64,000 nucleotides of DNA from Lamellibrachia columna. Its lineage: Eukaryota; Annelida; Polychaeta; Sabellida; Siboglinidae. A model generated the notes under the pieces. It was not told where the DNA came from, did not search any database, and saw only the letters and a program-made list of their open reading frames with translations. Position numbers and translations under genes: made by a program. Below are positions 12,666 to 25,399 of this stretch, one piece after another (positions within the stretch are counted from its first letter, which is position 1; every line of letters begins with the position of its first letter). The DNA is taken from positions 33,027,536 to 33,091,535 of the forward strand of contig OY759273.1 in assembly GCA_963662155.1 (NCBI GenBank), written 5' to 3'.

Positions 12666-13196
12666 GGTGGGTATAGCTAAGCTAAGCTGTGCTTCAGGTA
12701 GTCATTCAGACAGGATAACAGCCTTCCATGTATCCCTGTGGACTATAGTTTGGCCACCAGGCCTTTGTGTCACACTCTCAAATGATCTGCTGATGTCAAG
12801 GCAGATTAGTCCAGCTTGTTGTTTGTCGTCATTGGCAAATACACACCTGCACTGGCGATTCAGGGAGACTGTTCGGAAGAAGAGTCGAGAAGCACAAGCA
12901 GGAGGCCGAGACCATCACAACCAGACGGTTTACCCGGGGAGAGAATATACACTGAAGAACTACAGAACACACGTTACCAATCATAGACCATGTCAACGTA
13001 ACTCACTGTCTATTTGACTCGGAGGGAGCCAACGTGATTGACAGGGAAAGCAATAAATAAAATTATAAGGATTAGGTGGATAAAGGTGACCATCTGTATA
13101 ACGGAGACAATCTATTTTACGAATATAGGAGAAAAGGCACTGGCTCAGCCACCATCTGGTTATCAGAAGAATAACTGAAATTCATGCATTGAGCAG
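12666..13196. other. No gene seen
   Basis: Spacer between the LINE copy and the first MITE-like element. No coding or RNA feature recognised. Confidence 0.4.
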
Positions 13197-13390
13197 CAGC
13201 GGATCCAGGGGGTCTTAGGGGTCTCAAGACCCCCCTAGGCCCCCCGTGTCCGTGGCAAATATTACGGTAAAGGAACACGTATGTTGGCCTACATTGGAAC
13301 TAGTGTCAATGCAAAGACTGTAGTATTAGCAGCCGGCTAATATTAACCCTTATGTAAGTAGAACGACACATGTGTCCCCCCCTGGTTCGT
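13197..13390. mobile_element. Short interspersed element, family A (copy 1)
   Basis: Begins with GCAGCAGCGGATCCAGGG and the self-complementary block around GGGGTCTCAAGACCCCC. A close copy lies in inverted orientation at about 19815-19998 (shared blocks include CATTGACACTAGTTCC and TTTACCGTAATATTTGCC), and part of it recurs at 16228-16285. No coding capacity. Confidence 0.65.
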
Positions 13391-13573
13391 AAGTAGAACG
13401 ACATATGACTACGACTGACTGAGACAACTTTAGGGAGCTTGAAATGGTAATACATGATGTAATTATACAAATACATTGTTGTTAAACAAACATATTTAAC
13501 ACTTCTGGAATATACTGGGTGCCATCTGTAGCGTATTTTGGCTTTGTGTACCTGTAATCATTGTTTCGTACAG

Positions 13574-13730
13574 GGGCCCTGCAGTAGCGGATCTAGGATC
13601 TCGCGGGGGGGGCTAAGTCACCCATTAATTTACCATGTACATATAGCAGCATAACAGAAAAATACGGGGGGAAATAAGCCGAGGGTTCCATTGCTCAATT
13701 ACCCCACTAAATGCGCCACTCGGGCCCAGT
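13574..13730. mobile_element. hAT-like MITE (family B, copy 1)
   Basis: CAGTAGCGGATCTAGGATCTC at the left end and TAAATGCGCCACTCGG at the right form imperfect terminal inverted repeats of the CAGTGGCG type seen in hAT elements. Two related copies follow at 14766-14985 (inverted) and 15163-15352. Confidence 0.55.
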
Positions 13731-13814
13731 ATACTATGTTGCCCTACTACGTCGTTGCATGGCATATTATTGGGTGACTAAGCTAAAAGTTGCCCTCCCC
13801 TTGTCCCCTTCACA

Positions 13815-13975
13815 GATCATAAATACGTCACTGACGACAATTAAATATGTATTTGTTCACAAATACGTCATTGATGCTAATCAAAAACGTATTTGTTCCT
13901 AAATACATCACTGGTGTCATTTAAAGACGTATTTCTTCCTAATACATCAATGGTGGCAATTAAAGACGTGTTTGT
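13815..13975. repeat. Degenerate tandem repeat of about 50 bp, three copies
   Basis: Units share AAATACGTCACTG and AAAGACGTATTTGTTC. They are diverged, so this is an old array. Confidence 0.6.
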
Positions 13976-14131
13976 GATGAAGATGCTCTTGTAAAGATTC
14001 GTAAAGACGTCGCTTGTTTACAGACGCAGGAACCAGCCAGTCGCAGTGCGTACACCAACAACAGCCTGTGGCAGAACGACAACGTTATCTCAGAGCACCC
14101 GCCAGACCTGGCAGATGGCACTGTTGACCAT

Positions 14132-14174
14132 TGATCTCTATAAATAATATGTAGTTAGTTATTTATAGAGATCA
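14132..14174. repeat. Perfect 16-bp-stem palindrome
   Basis: TGATCTCTATAAATAA at 14132-14147 is the exact reverse complement of 14159-14174, with an 11-base loop. The direct repeat TGGCACTG flanks it at 14115 and 14176. It sits at the left edge of the 41-bp minisatellite. Confidence 0.85.
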
Positions 14175-14640
14175 GTGGCACTGGCCAGCGCCTGCTACGT
14201 ACGTAATGCCGTATGTGTCTGCTGACCAGCGCATGCTACGTATGTAACGCCGTATGTGTTTGCTGACGAGCGCCTGCTACGTACGTAACGCCGTATGTGT
14301 CTGTTGACCAGCGCCTGCTACGTACGTAACGCCGTATGTGTCTGCTGACCAGCGCCTGCTACGTACGTAACGCCGTATGTGTCTGCTGACCAGCGCCTGC
14401 TACGTACGTAACGCCGTATGTGTCTGCTGACCAGTGCCTGCTACGTACGTAACGCCGTATGTGTCTGCTGACCAGCGCATGCTACGTACGTAACGCCGTA
14501 TGTGTTTGCTGACCAGCGCATGCTACGTACGTAAAGCCGTATGTGTCTGCTGACCAGCGCCTGCTACGTACGTAACGACGTAAGTGTCTGCTAACCAGCG
14601 CCTGCTACGTACGTAACGCCGTATGTGTCTGCTGACCAGC
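14175..14640. repeat. 41-bp minisatellite, about 11 copies
   Basis: Unit GACCAGCGCCTGCTACGTAC plus GTAACGCCGTATGTGTCTGCT. Each unit contains the self-complementary TACGTACGTA. Copies differ by one or two bases. Confidence 0.93.
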
Positions 14641-14765
14641 GCAACATTCACGTTGCGTTCACCAAACGTTCGCCGAGACGCGTCGTCGCCGCAGCCACCT
14701 GGCGACAGAAACGACTACAAATGGGTGTGGCAGGAAATCGGAGATGGGATGTTGCTCCTAAACAT

Positions 14766-14985
14766 TGGTGGGACCAGTGGCGTATTTACCGGGCGGTGTG
14801 TGTGTGGGGGGGGGGGTGACTGGGCCATGCCCCTTTGGCTTAATTTATTTTCCCCGTATTTTTCCGTTGCTCCGCTGAATGGTAACATGGGTGACTATGC
14901 GTGCCCCCTTCGCCACCCCCTTTGGCCACCCCTTTGGCCTCCACCTTTGGCCACCCCCTTTGTGAGATCCCAGATCCGCCTCTGG
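14766..14985. mobile_element. hAT-like MITE (family B, copy 2)
   Basis: Ends are CAGTGGCGTATTTACC and its partial inverse CAGATCCGCCTCTG. Flanking octamers GGTGGGAC and GGTAGGAG match at six of eight positions, compatible with an aged 8-bp hAT target duplication. The interior is G/C-homopolymer rich and non-coding. Confidence 0.6.
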
Positions 14986-15162
14986 GTAGGAGGTGGGAGG
15001 TTGGCTGAAAAAAATAGTCTCTACCGCCGTCTAAGACGAGAATTACCTTTACGCAAAGACCTGCTTTGTAAATGAGTAAATGGGAAATTAATTTGTATTA
15101 TCTGTTTTATTGAAGAGACATTTGTTGCCTACATTTTCTAGAGACACTTGCCGCGTCTACAG

Positions 15163-15352
15163 TTCTAATGTGCATTTCTCAACTTTGTGGTGTATCTAAG
15201 ATCTCGCACTGGGGGTGGGGCAAACTTATAGTCACACATTAGTTCTATGTTATAGCGGCGCAACGAAAAAATACGGGGCAAATGTAAACATTTAAGCCAA
15301 AGGGGACCATGGTCCACCCCGCACCTCGCCCCATTTAAATACGCCGCTGTCC
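15163..15352. mobile_element. hAT-like MITE (family B, copy 3)
   Basis: Starts TTGTGGTGTATCTAAGATCTC and ends TTTAAATACGCCGCTG; shares interior blocks with the copy at 13574 (GGGGCAAA, AAAATACGGGG). Non-coding. Confidence 0.55.
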
Positions 15353-16690
15353 ACACATGCAGATACGCACTGTGCCATAATTGTTACTCGTGCGGATTTG
15401 TTGTAGGATTAAGGATTATAAATAAATTTGTCAACAAATTGGGTTCGACGATATTCAAAGACACTCCGACGTAAGTAAAAACAGTTACAACACCTAGCGG
15501 GTCACGCAGATACTAGATGACACGATTTTGAAGGAAAGTGTCAAATTGTATACCAAACTATATTTAACAACATCCAACAAGCAGCAAAACTGCAACTTCA
15601 ATGCGATACTCCATCACAAACCTCTCCTCGCCCTTTCTAGGGACAGACAAAATGTAAAAACGGACATTTGTTAACACTGATGGTTTCAACTTGTGACAAC
15701 CCGTCTTCTAAGCATTATTTTATGGAAGATTGGATGTGACATTAGCAAAAATGTCATAATTTATTAATATTTTATTTAATTATTTGTTTTTTTCATACAT
15801 ATTATGAAAAAGTGAGATGATTTCAGAGCTAACTGGTGTTACTTCATAAACTTATTATATATTTAGTAGTGACAAATTATAATTACGTGTCTACAGAGTG
15901 CTGCTTGGTTGTGGGCGGTCGCTGATAGATTGACACAGATGTTGGTTAACATAACTCAACATGTCACTAAACAGGGACCAAGTGACGTCACTTGGTGCCG
16001 GTCTGTGTGTGTGTGTGCGTGTGCGTGTGCGCGTGCGCGTGTGCGTGTGCGTCTGTAGGCCTATAACGATTTTCATGTGTTATCTGTTGCGGAGCTGTGT
16101 CGAGGTTTCAAATAATTTAAATGCCCCGATTTTCTGAATGTTTCGATCTGAAATGTCATCGATAAGTATTAACAATGTTACACTTCGTGATCTGATCTTT
16201 ATTGCTGTGGTAAGCCTACATGTAGCAGCAGCCGATCCACGGGGATCGTACCGACTCGAACGGGTCTCAAGACCCCTCTAGGCCATGGATGGGGGGTTTT
16301 AGTTAGATTCACGGAGAAGACAACCTATGGTTGTTGAAACGTAGAATGAGTTACATAAATAGTATACTATTGCGGAAATACATCGCACATAAACGTTTCA
16401 CAATAATAATGTGACAGTTCACACTTTGTTGTGTTTGCTCATCACAAGGTGGCAGCAATCATAGACATTTTAGACATACTTTTTATTATTAAGCCTATTG
16501 TTTCTTAGGACATATTTCCTTTACTTTGGTGGATTATCTAAGTATATAATGAAACATATACAATTTCACGCAGTTTAAATTAATTACTAGGTAATTAAAT
16601 CTGCCATGTGACAGTGGTCACGTGAGATGCTGGTAACTGTCTCTGACCCTTTGATGTGACCTGAGCAGGACAACATCATCACCACGTGAT
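15353..16690. other. Gene-free stretch
   Basis: AT-rich. Holds a short (GT/GC)n tract at 16004-16055 and a family A fragment at 16228-16285. No exon recognised. Confidence 0.45.
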
Positions 16691-18500
16691 ACTGGCTTAT
16701 ATTGTGAGACCCATGTAAGACCTACACACTGATGTTGCTGTGGTGGGGTAAGACCCGTGTAATGACCTACACACTGATGTTGCTGTGGTGGGGTAAGACC
16801 CATGTAATAACCTACACACTGATGTTGCTGTGGTGGGGTAATACCCATGTAATGACCTACACACTGATGTTGTTGTGGTGGGGTAAGACCCATGTAAGAC
16901 CTACACACTGATGTTGTTGTGGTGGGGTAAGACCCATGTAAGACCTACACACTGATGTTGTTGTGGTGGGGTGAGACCCATGTAATGACCTACACACTGA
17001 TGTTGTTGTGGTGGGGTAAGACCCATGTAATGACCTACACACTGATGTTTGCTGTGGTGGGGTAAGACCCATGTTATGACCTACACACTGATGTTGCTGT
17101 GGTGGGGTAAGACCCTTGTAATGACCTACACACTGATGTTGCTGTGGTGGGGTAAGACCCTTGTAATGACCTACACACTGATGTTGCTGTGGTGGGGTGA
17201 GACCCATGTAATGACCTACACACTGATGTTGTTGTGGTGGGGTAAGACCCATGTAATGAACTACACACTGATGTTGTTGTGGTGGGGTGAGACCCTTGTA
17301 ATGACCTACACACTGATGTTGCTGTGGTGGGGTGAGACCCATGTAATGACCTACATACTGATGTTGTTGTGGTGGGGTAAGACCCTTGTAATGACCTACA
17401 CACTGATGTTGCTGTGGTGGGGTGAGACCCATGTAATGACCTACACACTGATGTTGTTGTGGTGGGGTAAAACCCTTGTAATGACCTACACACTGATGTT
17501 GTTGTGGTGGGGTGAGACCCATGTAATGACCTACACACTGATGTTGCTGTGGTGGGGTGAGACCCATGTAATGACCTACACACTGATGTTGCTGTGGTGG
17601 GGTAAGACCCATGTAATGACCTACACACTGATGTTGTTGTGGTGGGGTGAGACCCATGTAATGACCTACACACTGATGTTGCTGTGGTGGGGTGAGACCC
17701 ATGTAATGACCTACACACTGATGTTGTTGTGGTGGGGTAAGACCCATGTAATGACCTACACACTGATGTTGTTGTGGTGGGGTGAGACCCATGTAATGAC
17801 CTACACACTGATGTTGTTGTGTTGGGGTAAGACCCATGTAATGACCTACACACTGATGTTGCTGTGGTGGGGTAAGACCCATGTAATGCCCTACACACTG
17901 ATGTTGCTGTGGTGGGGTGAGACCCATGTAATGACCTACACACTGATGTTGTTGTGGTGGGGTGAGACCCATGTAATGACCTACACACTGATGTTACTGT
18001 GGTGGGGTAAGACCCATGTAATGACCTACACACTGATGTTGTTGTGGTGGGGTGAGACCCATGTAATGACCTACACACTGATGTTACTGTGGTGGGGTAA
18101 GACCCATGTAATGACCTACACACTGATGTTGTTGTGGTGGGGTAAGACCCTTATAATGACCTACACACTGATGTTGCTGTGGTGGGGTAAGACCCATGTA
18201 ATGACCTACACACTGATGTTGTTGTGGTGGGGTAAGACCCATGTAATGACCTACACACCGATGTTGTTGTGGTGGGGTAAGACCCTTATAATGACCTACA
18301 CACTGATGTTGCTGTGGTGGGGTAAGACCCTTATAATGACCTACACACTGATGTTGCTGTGGTGGGGTAAGACCCTTATAATGACCTACACACCGATGTT
18401 GTTGTGATGGGGTAAGACCCTTGTAAGACATACACACTGATGTTGTTGTGGTGGGGTAACACCCTTATAATGACCTACACACTGATGTTGCTGTGGTGGG
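16690..18500. repeat. 45-bp minisatellite, about 40 copies
   Basis: Unit ACCCATGTAATGACCTACAC plus ACTGATGTTGCTGTGGTGGGGTAAG. Units alternate among a few variants (TTGCTG or TTGTTG, GGTAAGA or GGTGAGA, CCATGTAA or CCTTGTAA), which hints at block-wise amplification. Because 45 is a multiple of three, open frames of hundreds of codons exist on both strands; I treat them as non-coding. Each unit holds a GGTAAGA or GGTGAGA that resembles a 5' splice site. Confidence 0.95.
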
Positions 18501-19335
18501 GACTTTCTGACTTCCACTGCCAGCAGGTAATAAAGAGTATCTAGACACAACGACGTAATGTTTGTTGACTAGGAAGCACCCACGTTACAATAAGGTTAAA
18601 CATGTCGAGATGCAAAAGAAACACTCTCAAGTTTCACTAAAACCACTGCAATATTTACTAACAATTGCAACAACATGTAATTCTAACACATGACTCATAT
18701 AATAAATGACGAACTGAAACCTCAACGGCTTTACCTTACATATGTGGTAAATAATACAACGTTTTAATTTAAATGCCTCATTGAACTGCAAATGTCGGTC
18801 GTTTTTAATAATAACGTTACCGATTTATTATCCCCTGGTAGCGCCTTTTACAGCCAATGTTAAATGAAACAAAGCGTCAACTACTATTAAATAACACTAC
18901 GTGTTTCACGCTGTGCGCGATGGAACGAACGTTTGCTGCCCCGCGCTGTAGGCCGCGTGTTTCAGGAGGTCATTGTCGGTGCGTAAGACGATTTGTATTT
19001 TTGCTGCATCCTTTCAAACCACCGGTTGAAATGGAAAAACGAAAACATTTGATTCGGCAAAGACAAAGAAACCTGGTTATGTAGACAAATAGAGCCGAAC
19101 GAACGTCTAAGACAAACCGATAGATTTTATGCGGTTGTTTCTACGGAGATAGCGAACCTAGGGGGAGTGTGACGTCACAACTGAAGAAGCGCACTAAAGA
19201 ATGCTGCATATAACTGAACGTTTGGAAGACATATAAACGTATGTAAGAGGAAGAACGAAAACACAAAGATGACAACTGAGAGATACTAAAGAAACACATG
19301 TTATCAGGATAAAACAAACAAACGTCATAAGAAGT
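18501..19335. other. Gene-free stretch
   Basis: Unique-looking sequence with a somewhat GC-rich part near 18900-19000. No supported exon or RNA gene. Confidence 0.4.
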
Positions 19336-19385
19336 GATCTTAGTGTGTTTGCCCGCTGCTCAAAGAGAACTCACCACAACACATA
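19336..19385. repeat. 50-bp duplicated block (partner at 23182-23231)
   Basis: TGATCTTAGTGTGTTTGCCC through CTCACCACAACACATA occurs identically at about 23182. Flanks differ. It may be one edge of an old duplication that also includes the paired segments at 21430-21660 and 23480-23690. Confidence 0.8.
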
Positions 19386-19814
19386 TTTTGGCTTCCAGAT
19401 GCTAATTCATCAATTACGGCGCAAGGATGCAGACGACGCGGTCTTTTGGTGGGAAGCAATCGCGGGCGGGAATCTAGTTTCGCCCGCGGAGAGTTCACGT
19501 GATGCATGATTGACAGCGCTGATCCTTCGATTTCTAAAACATCTACCGCGGGCCGACGATAGGCTAGCTCAGATGACTGCTGAATGTAATTTTATTACCG
19601 ATTTCTTAAAATATTAGCTACACAAATCGTAGGCATACGATTGTAGTTTCAGTAATTGCAAAGACCTGTTTAATTATATAAATATAAGGCGCAGAAAGTT
19701 TTGGCTGTGAACCATTGTTTATTTTTTACGGCATTGTGGCTAGTTGCCACGGCATTGAGGCTTGGAAAAAAGGCTCGAGGCTTGGAAAAAAGTGGTCCGG
19801 CCATGGACCGGCTC

Positions 19815-20000
19815 CTACGCCCATGGGGTGGGAACGACACGTGTGTTCTATATACAGAAGGGTTAGTATTAGCCTGCTGCTAATACTTCAGTCTTTACAT
19901 TGACACTAGTTCCGATGTAGGCCTATATACGTTGTCCTTTACCGTAATATTTGCCACGGACAGAGAACCCTTCCTTGGCCTAGTGGGTCTTAATACCAAG
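19815..20000. mobile_element. Short interspersed element, family A (inverted copy)
   Basis: Reverse complement of the element at 13197-13390, at roughly 85 to 90 percent by eye over the shared part. Confidence 0.65.
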
Positions 20001-20074
20001 TAGATGTTAAATATAAGAAAGTAAGAAATAAAATAAATAAATGTTTAATTCTTTGCCGACCACATCTTATTTCC

Positions 20075-21175
20075 CTTCAGTCTTTCCCGTTGTCACGAAA
20101 TGTTCTAGTGTTCTCTTTCCCGTTGTCACTAGATGTTCTAGTGTTCTCTTTCCCGTTGTCACGAAATGTTCTAGTGTTCTCTTTCCCGTTGTCACTAGAT
20201 GTTCTAGTGTTCTCTTTCCCGTTGTCACTAGATGTTCTAGTGTTCTCTTTCCCGTTATCACTAGATGTTCTAGTGTTCTCTTTCCCGTCGTCACTAGATG
20301 TTCTAGTGTTCTCTTTCCCGTCGTCACTAGATGTTCTAGTGTTCTCTTTCCCGTTATCACTAGATGTTCTAGTGTTCTCTTTCCCGTTGTCACTAGATGT
20401 TCTAGTGTTTTCTTTCCCGTTATCACTAGATGTTCTAGTGTTCTCTTTCCCGTTGTCACTAGATGTTCTAGTGTTCTCTTTCCCGTTATCACTAGATGTT
20501 CTAGTGTTCTCTTTCCCGTTGTCACTAGATGTTTTAGTTTTCTCTTTCACGTTGTCACGAAATGTTCTAGTGTTCTCTTTCCCGTTGTCACTAGATGTTC
20601 TAGTGTTCTCTTTCCCGTTGTCACTAGATGTTTTAATGTACTCTTTCCCGTCGTCACGAAATGTTCTAGTGTTCTCTTTCCCGTCGTCACTAGATGTTCT
20701 AGTGTTTTCTTTCCCGTTATCACTAGATGTTCTAGTGTTCTCTTTCCCGTTATCACTAGATGTTCTAGTGTTCTCTTTCCCGTTATCACTAGATGTTCTA
20801 GTGTTCTCTTTCCCGTCGTCACTAGATGTTCTAGTGTTCTCTTTCCCGTTATCACTAGATGTTCTAGTGTTCTCTTTCCCGTTATCACTAGATGTTCTAG
20901 TGTTCTCTTTCCAGTCTTCACTAGATGTTCTAGTGTGTTCTTTCCCGCCGTCAGTAGATGTTCTAGTGTTCTCTTTCCCGCTGTCAGTAGACGTTCTAGT
21001 GTTCTCCTTCCCGTTGTCACTAGATGTTCTAGTGTTCTCTTTTTCCGCTGCCATTAGATGTTCTATTGTTCTTTTTCCCGCTGTCAGTAGATGTTCTATT
21101 ATTCTCTTTCCAGTCGTCACTAGATGTTCTAATGTTCTCTTTCCCGCTGTCAGTAAATGTTCTAGTGTTCTCGCT
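20075..21175. repeat. 33-bp minisatellite of small hairpins, about 33 copies
   Basis: Unit TTCCCGTTGTCACTAGATGT plus TCTAGTGTTCTCT. Each unit contains the inverted repeat CACTAGA-TGT-TCTAGTG. Copies toward 21000 are more diverged. Multiple-of-three period keeps several frames open; not regarded as coding. Confidence 0.95.
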
Positions 21176-21429
21176 ACGCCCCTAACAGTTATACTCTTCT
21201 TTACCTGATTTTGCACACGGTCTTCCTTTTGTTGTGAGCTGTTCTTAGGACGTCTTCTTTAGTTTTCTTTTCTGTCCACGATACTCTACGCGTTCTTCTA
21301 AAAGAAACATTCATGTTGCTTCTTTCTTCTTTTCTAATTGCTTAGTTTAACAATTTATTACTCATATTAACATGTTATGTTATCATAGTATTGGTACACA
21401 TTATTATTGCATATTATTATTATTAATCT

Positions 21430-21660
21430 AAGATGTAGTTAATTGAGACGACCACTCCCAGTTCGTCATGTGACATTATACTGACTTCGGTCAACTATCT
21501 GTCCTTGAATGCTCACAGCGTAATTAATCTGCATGAAGATGTCATGTCGACCTGCCTTAGACAGTGTCAAGTCAGTGCCCAACTCCTTACAAAAGCCATT
21601 TCTAAAGAGTATATAAATTCGATGTAATGTCCGGTTGCAGTCAAAAACACACCAATATGT
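21430..21660 (-). other. Unidentified coding-like segment, copy 1
   Basis: Minus-strand sequence pairs with 23480-23690. Two frames carry similarity: AGRHDIFMQINYAVS ending in YNVT-stop, and, overlapping beyond it, IMSHDELGVVVSINYIL. In the second, differences from the partner fall mainly at third codon positions (TCA/TCT, ATT/ATC, TTA/TTG), which suggests past or present coding. I do not recognise the family. There is no clear start or splice structure. Confidence 0.4.
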
Positions 21661-22062
21661 CAATGTCGTTGAGTGACACGTACAAGTAAGTATGTGTGTC
21701 GGGCAAAATTAGCAACAGCACGTTGTGGATATAAACGACCCTAAACATAATGTAAGATAACATAATATAATAAAAGATATGAGAATTGTGTCATTATATA
21801 CATTAAATGTTGTAGTTGAATGTTGTTGTAGAAATTATCCCCTTTTGCATTGCACCTTTGCACCGTACGTCCAACGATTTTACGAAACGACCCGATTGTT
21901 AGTCTCCATTATCCACTACACAGCTAAGACGCAGGCAACCGAGGATGATCATTCTTCGTTAAACAAGTATTCAGATTTATAAACATGTTGCAAGAATTCA
22001 GCGTTATGATAATACGTTAGTTCACAGTATTTTACTGCAAAATAATGTTTCAGGAATTAGCT

Positions 22063-22690
22063 TTGACACTTATCCAGAATCCCAATGAGTATGTGTCAGC
22101 ATAAACAATATACATGTTGGTAAGTATTAAGTTATCCAGAATCCCAATGAGTATGTGTCAGCATAAACAAGATACATGTTGGTAAGTATTAAGTTATCCA
22201 GAATCACAATTAGTATGTGTCAGCATAAACAAGATACATGTTAGTAAGTATTAAGTTATCCAGAATCCCAATGAGTAGGTGTCAGCAAAAACAAGATACA
22301 TGTTGGTAAGTATTAAGTTATCCAGAATCCCAATGAGTATTTGTCAGCATAAACAAGATACATGTTGGTAAGTATTAAGTTATCCAGAATTCCAATGAGT
22401 ATGTGTCAGCCTAATCAAGATACATGTTGGTAAGTATTAAGTTATCCAGAATCACAATGAGTATGTGTCAGCAAAAACAAGATACATGTTGGTAAGTAGT
22501 AAGTTATCCAGAATCACAATGAGTATGTGTCAGCAAAAACAAGATACATGTTGGTAAGTATTAAATTACCCAGAATCACAATGAGTATGTGTCAGCATAA
22601 ACAAGATACATGTTGGTAAGTATTAAGTTATCCAGAATCCCAATGAGTATGTGTCAGCATAAGGACGATACAGTTTGGTAAGTATTAAGT
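22063..22690. repeat. 62-bp minisatellite, about 10 copies
   Basis: Unit runs GTTATCCAGAATCCCAATGA to ACATGTTGGTAAGTATTAA. Every unit contains TTGGTAAGTAT, an excellent match to a 5' splice site on the plus strand. Confidence 0.93.
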
Positions 22691-22998
22691 GCAGTAGGCA
22701 ACATGGAACACACAATGAAACTCACAGACAACCCATATGTATATGTAAGTATACACGCAAGTATATATGTATGTGTATGTAATTATATTTGTACGTGTCT
22801 GTTTGTGATTAATGATTACATAATACTACAAATGTTTTATTATTGCAAGGGTGGCCTCACGATAACGACCATACTTAATGACGGTCTCCCAGACCGCCTA
22901 TTTGTAGGTTTTATTTTTGTCCTGTAAGTGAGTAACATTAATTTTCTTATTTTTATTCCTTGATATTAATGTACAGATTTTTGGTGAAATAAATGCGT

Positions 22999-23175
22999 CA
23001 TCCTCTCTCTCTCTCTCTCTCCCTCTCTCTCTCTCTCTCTCCCCTCTCTCTCTCCTCCATCCCTCCCTCCCTATCTCTCTCTCTCTCTCTGTCCCTCTCC
23101 TCCTCTCTCTGTTTCTCCCTCCCTCCCTCCCTCCCTCCCTCCCTCCCTCCTCCCTCCCACCCACCCTCCCTCCCT
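22999..23175. repeat. Pyrimidine-rich low-complexity tract
   Basis: (CT)n grading into (CCCT)n. Arg/Glu/Gly frames on the minus strand are artefacts. Confidence 0.95.
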
Positions 23176-23181
23176 GTCAAT

Positions 23182-23231
23182 GATCTTAGTGTGTTTGCCC
23201 GCTGCTCAAAGAGAACTCACCACAACACATA
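23182..23231. repeat. 50-bp duplicated block (partner at 19336-19385)
   Basis: Identical to the earlier block for about 50 bases, followed by unrelated sequence. Confidence 0.8.
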
Positions 23232-23479
23232 GTTCCTTAACATATGTTGTTGGGAAAACCTAGATTAATATCCTCGCGATGTTCCCCTACTAATGGCGAT
23301 AATATTATGTACTCCTACTAATGGCGATAATGCAACCACTGACATAGTTGTGTTCAAATATACAATATCGAAAACACCAACATTACAGTATTGTTTTTTG
23401 AAGTGATTCACATGGATGCACATTATTACCAGATATGTAGTGTCAAAGCCATGCCATGCCGGTAAACAGTCCAAGACGT

Positions 23480-23690
23480 AGTTGATAGAGACGACCACTC
23501 CCAGTTCGTCAGGTGACATTATACCAACGTTGGTCATTTCTATGACCTAGCGCACTCACAGCGTAGTAAATCTGTAAGAAGTCGTCATGCCGACCTTCCC
23601 TAAACGTGTCCAGGAAAAACAGTCAATCCCTTACAAAAGCCCTTTCTAATGAGATTGTATAAACATTCAGTCGTAAAGAGTTTACAGTCG
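23480..23690 (-). other. Unidentified coding-like segment, copy 2
   Basis: Partner of 21430-21660. On the minus strand it reads EGRHDDFLQIYYAVS to WYNVT-stop in one frame, and IMSPDELGVVVSINYVLD continuing to CLPAWHGF in another. Family unknown; could be an exon pair of a duplicated gene or part of a mobile element. Confidence 0.4.
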
Positions 23691-24112
23691 TTGACGTGTC
23701 GATATATCACTTGGTGTAGCCCAAAAGCGTCCACAACAGCGAGTCGGCCGGGCGTCTTCTACTCGTAGGTGTTGTGTGACACGTCCAGTTCCATCTAGGA
23801 CAATGTCGGTCAGTGTGACCTTTCGTTGGCAAGACGAATAAATAGTCAATATATGTCTTATTTGTGACATATTGTGACACATTGTGACACATTGTGGTGC
23901 TTCCACTGTCAGGCGAACTTGAGACTGGAAATTCCAAACCATAAATTAACGTTTCTGTTGCTGAGCCGAATCTAATGTGTGATATACCTCTCGCAATGTC
24001 GACACACTTGAGCGGAATATATTTTAATAATAATAATAATTATTATTATTATTATTATATACGTTTGTTTCAGGTTGCATGTAATATATTCCTAACATGC
24101 AAGTGATGTACA
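23691..24112. other. No supported gene
   Basis: A minus-strand frame of 86 codons (23942-23682) is open but has no recognisable similarity. Small TGTGACACAT repeats lie at about 23865. Confidence 0.3.
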
Positions 24113-24113
24113 T

Positions 24114-24168
<55 letters not shown>
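24113..24168. repeat. (CGCA)n microsatellite
   Basis: About 14 uninterrupted units. Confidence 0.97.
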
Positions 24169-24169
<1 letters not shown>

Positions 24170-24370
24170 ACCCACTGACATATCACGAGCCAAAATGAAT
24201 GTAAAGAAAATCCACGCGGGCGAGACCGTCAGCAAGTATTTCCAAACATTCACAACTGTTGAAATGTGTACTTAGCGTTTCTTACTTACTTTCTTATTAC
24301 TTACTTAGTTAATTACTTATCCTTTTCGTAACCTGGTTGCTGCGTAAAACGACTAGCGTAGATAATGCAT

Positions 24371-25345
<975 letters not shown>

Positions 25346-25399
25346 TTCTTCGTCCATGGCTTTGTCCTTTCACTCAACAGCTGTCTTGTTCTTGTTTGG

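Noticed and set aside
14132..14174. microRNA precursor
   Set aside because: Perfect AT-rich stem of only 16 bp with no extended lower stem; better explained as a foldback insertion.
17049..18407. Open frame of 452 codons, with overlapping 371- and 349-codon frames on the opposite strand
   Set aside because: All are readings of the 45-bp minisatellite. A period divisible by three with no stop in the unit keeps several frames open; no splice site, start context or domain supports coding.
20075..21175. CRISPR-like regular array
   Set aside because: Units are contiguous repeats without unique spacers, there are no cas genes, and the genome is animal. The same applies to the other arrays.
20041..21216. 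Open frames of 338-379 codons on both strands
   Set aside because: Products of the 33-bp hairpin array; simultaneous openness on both strands is expected from the period.
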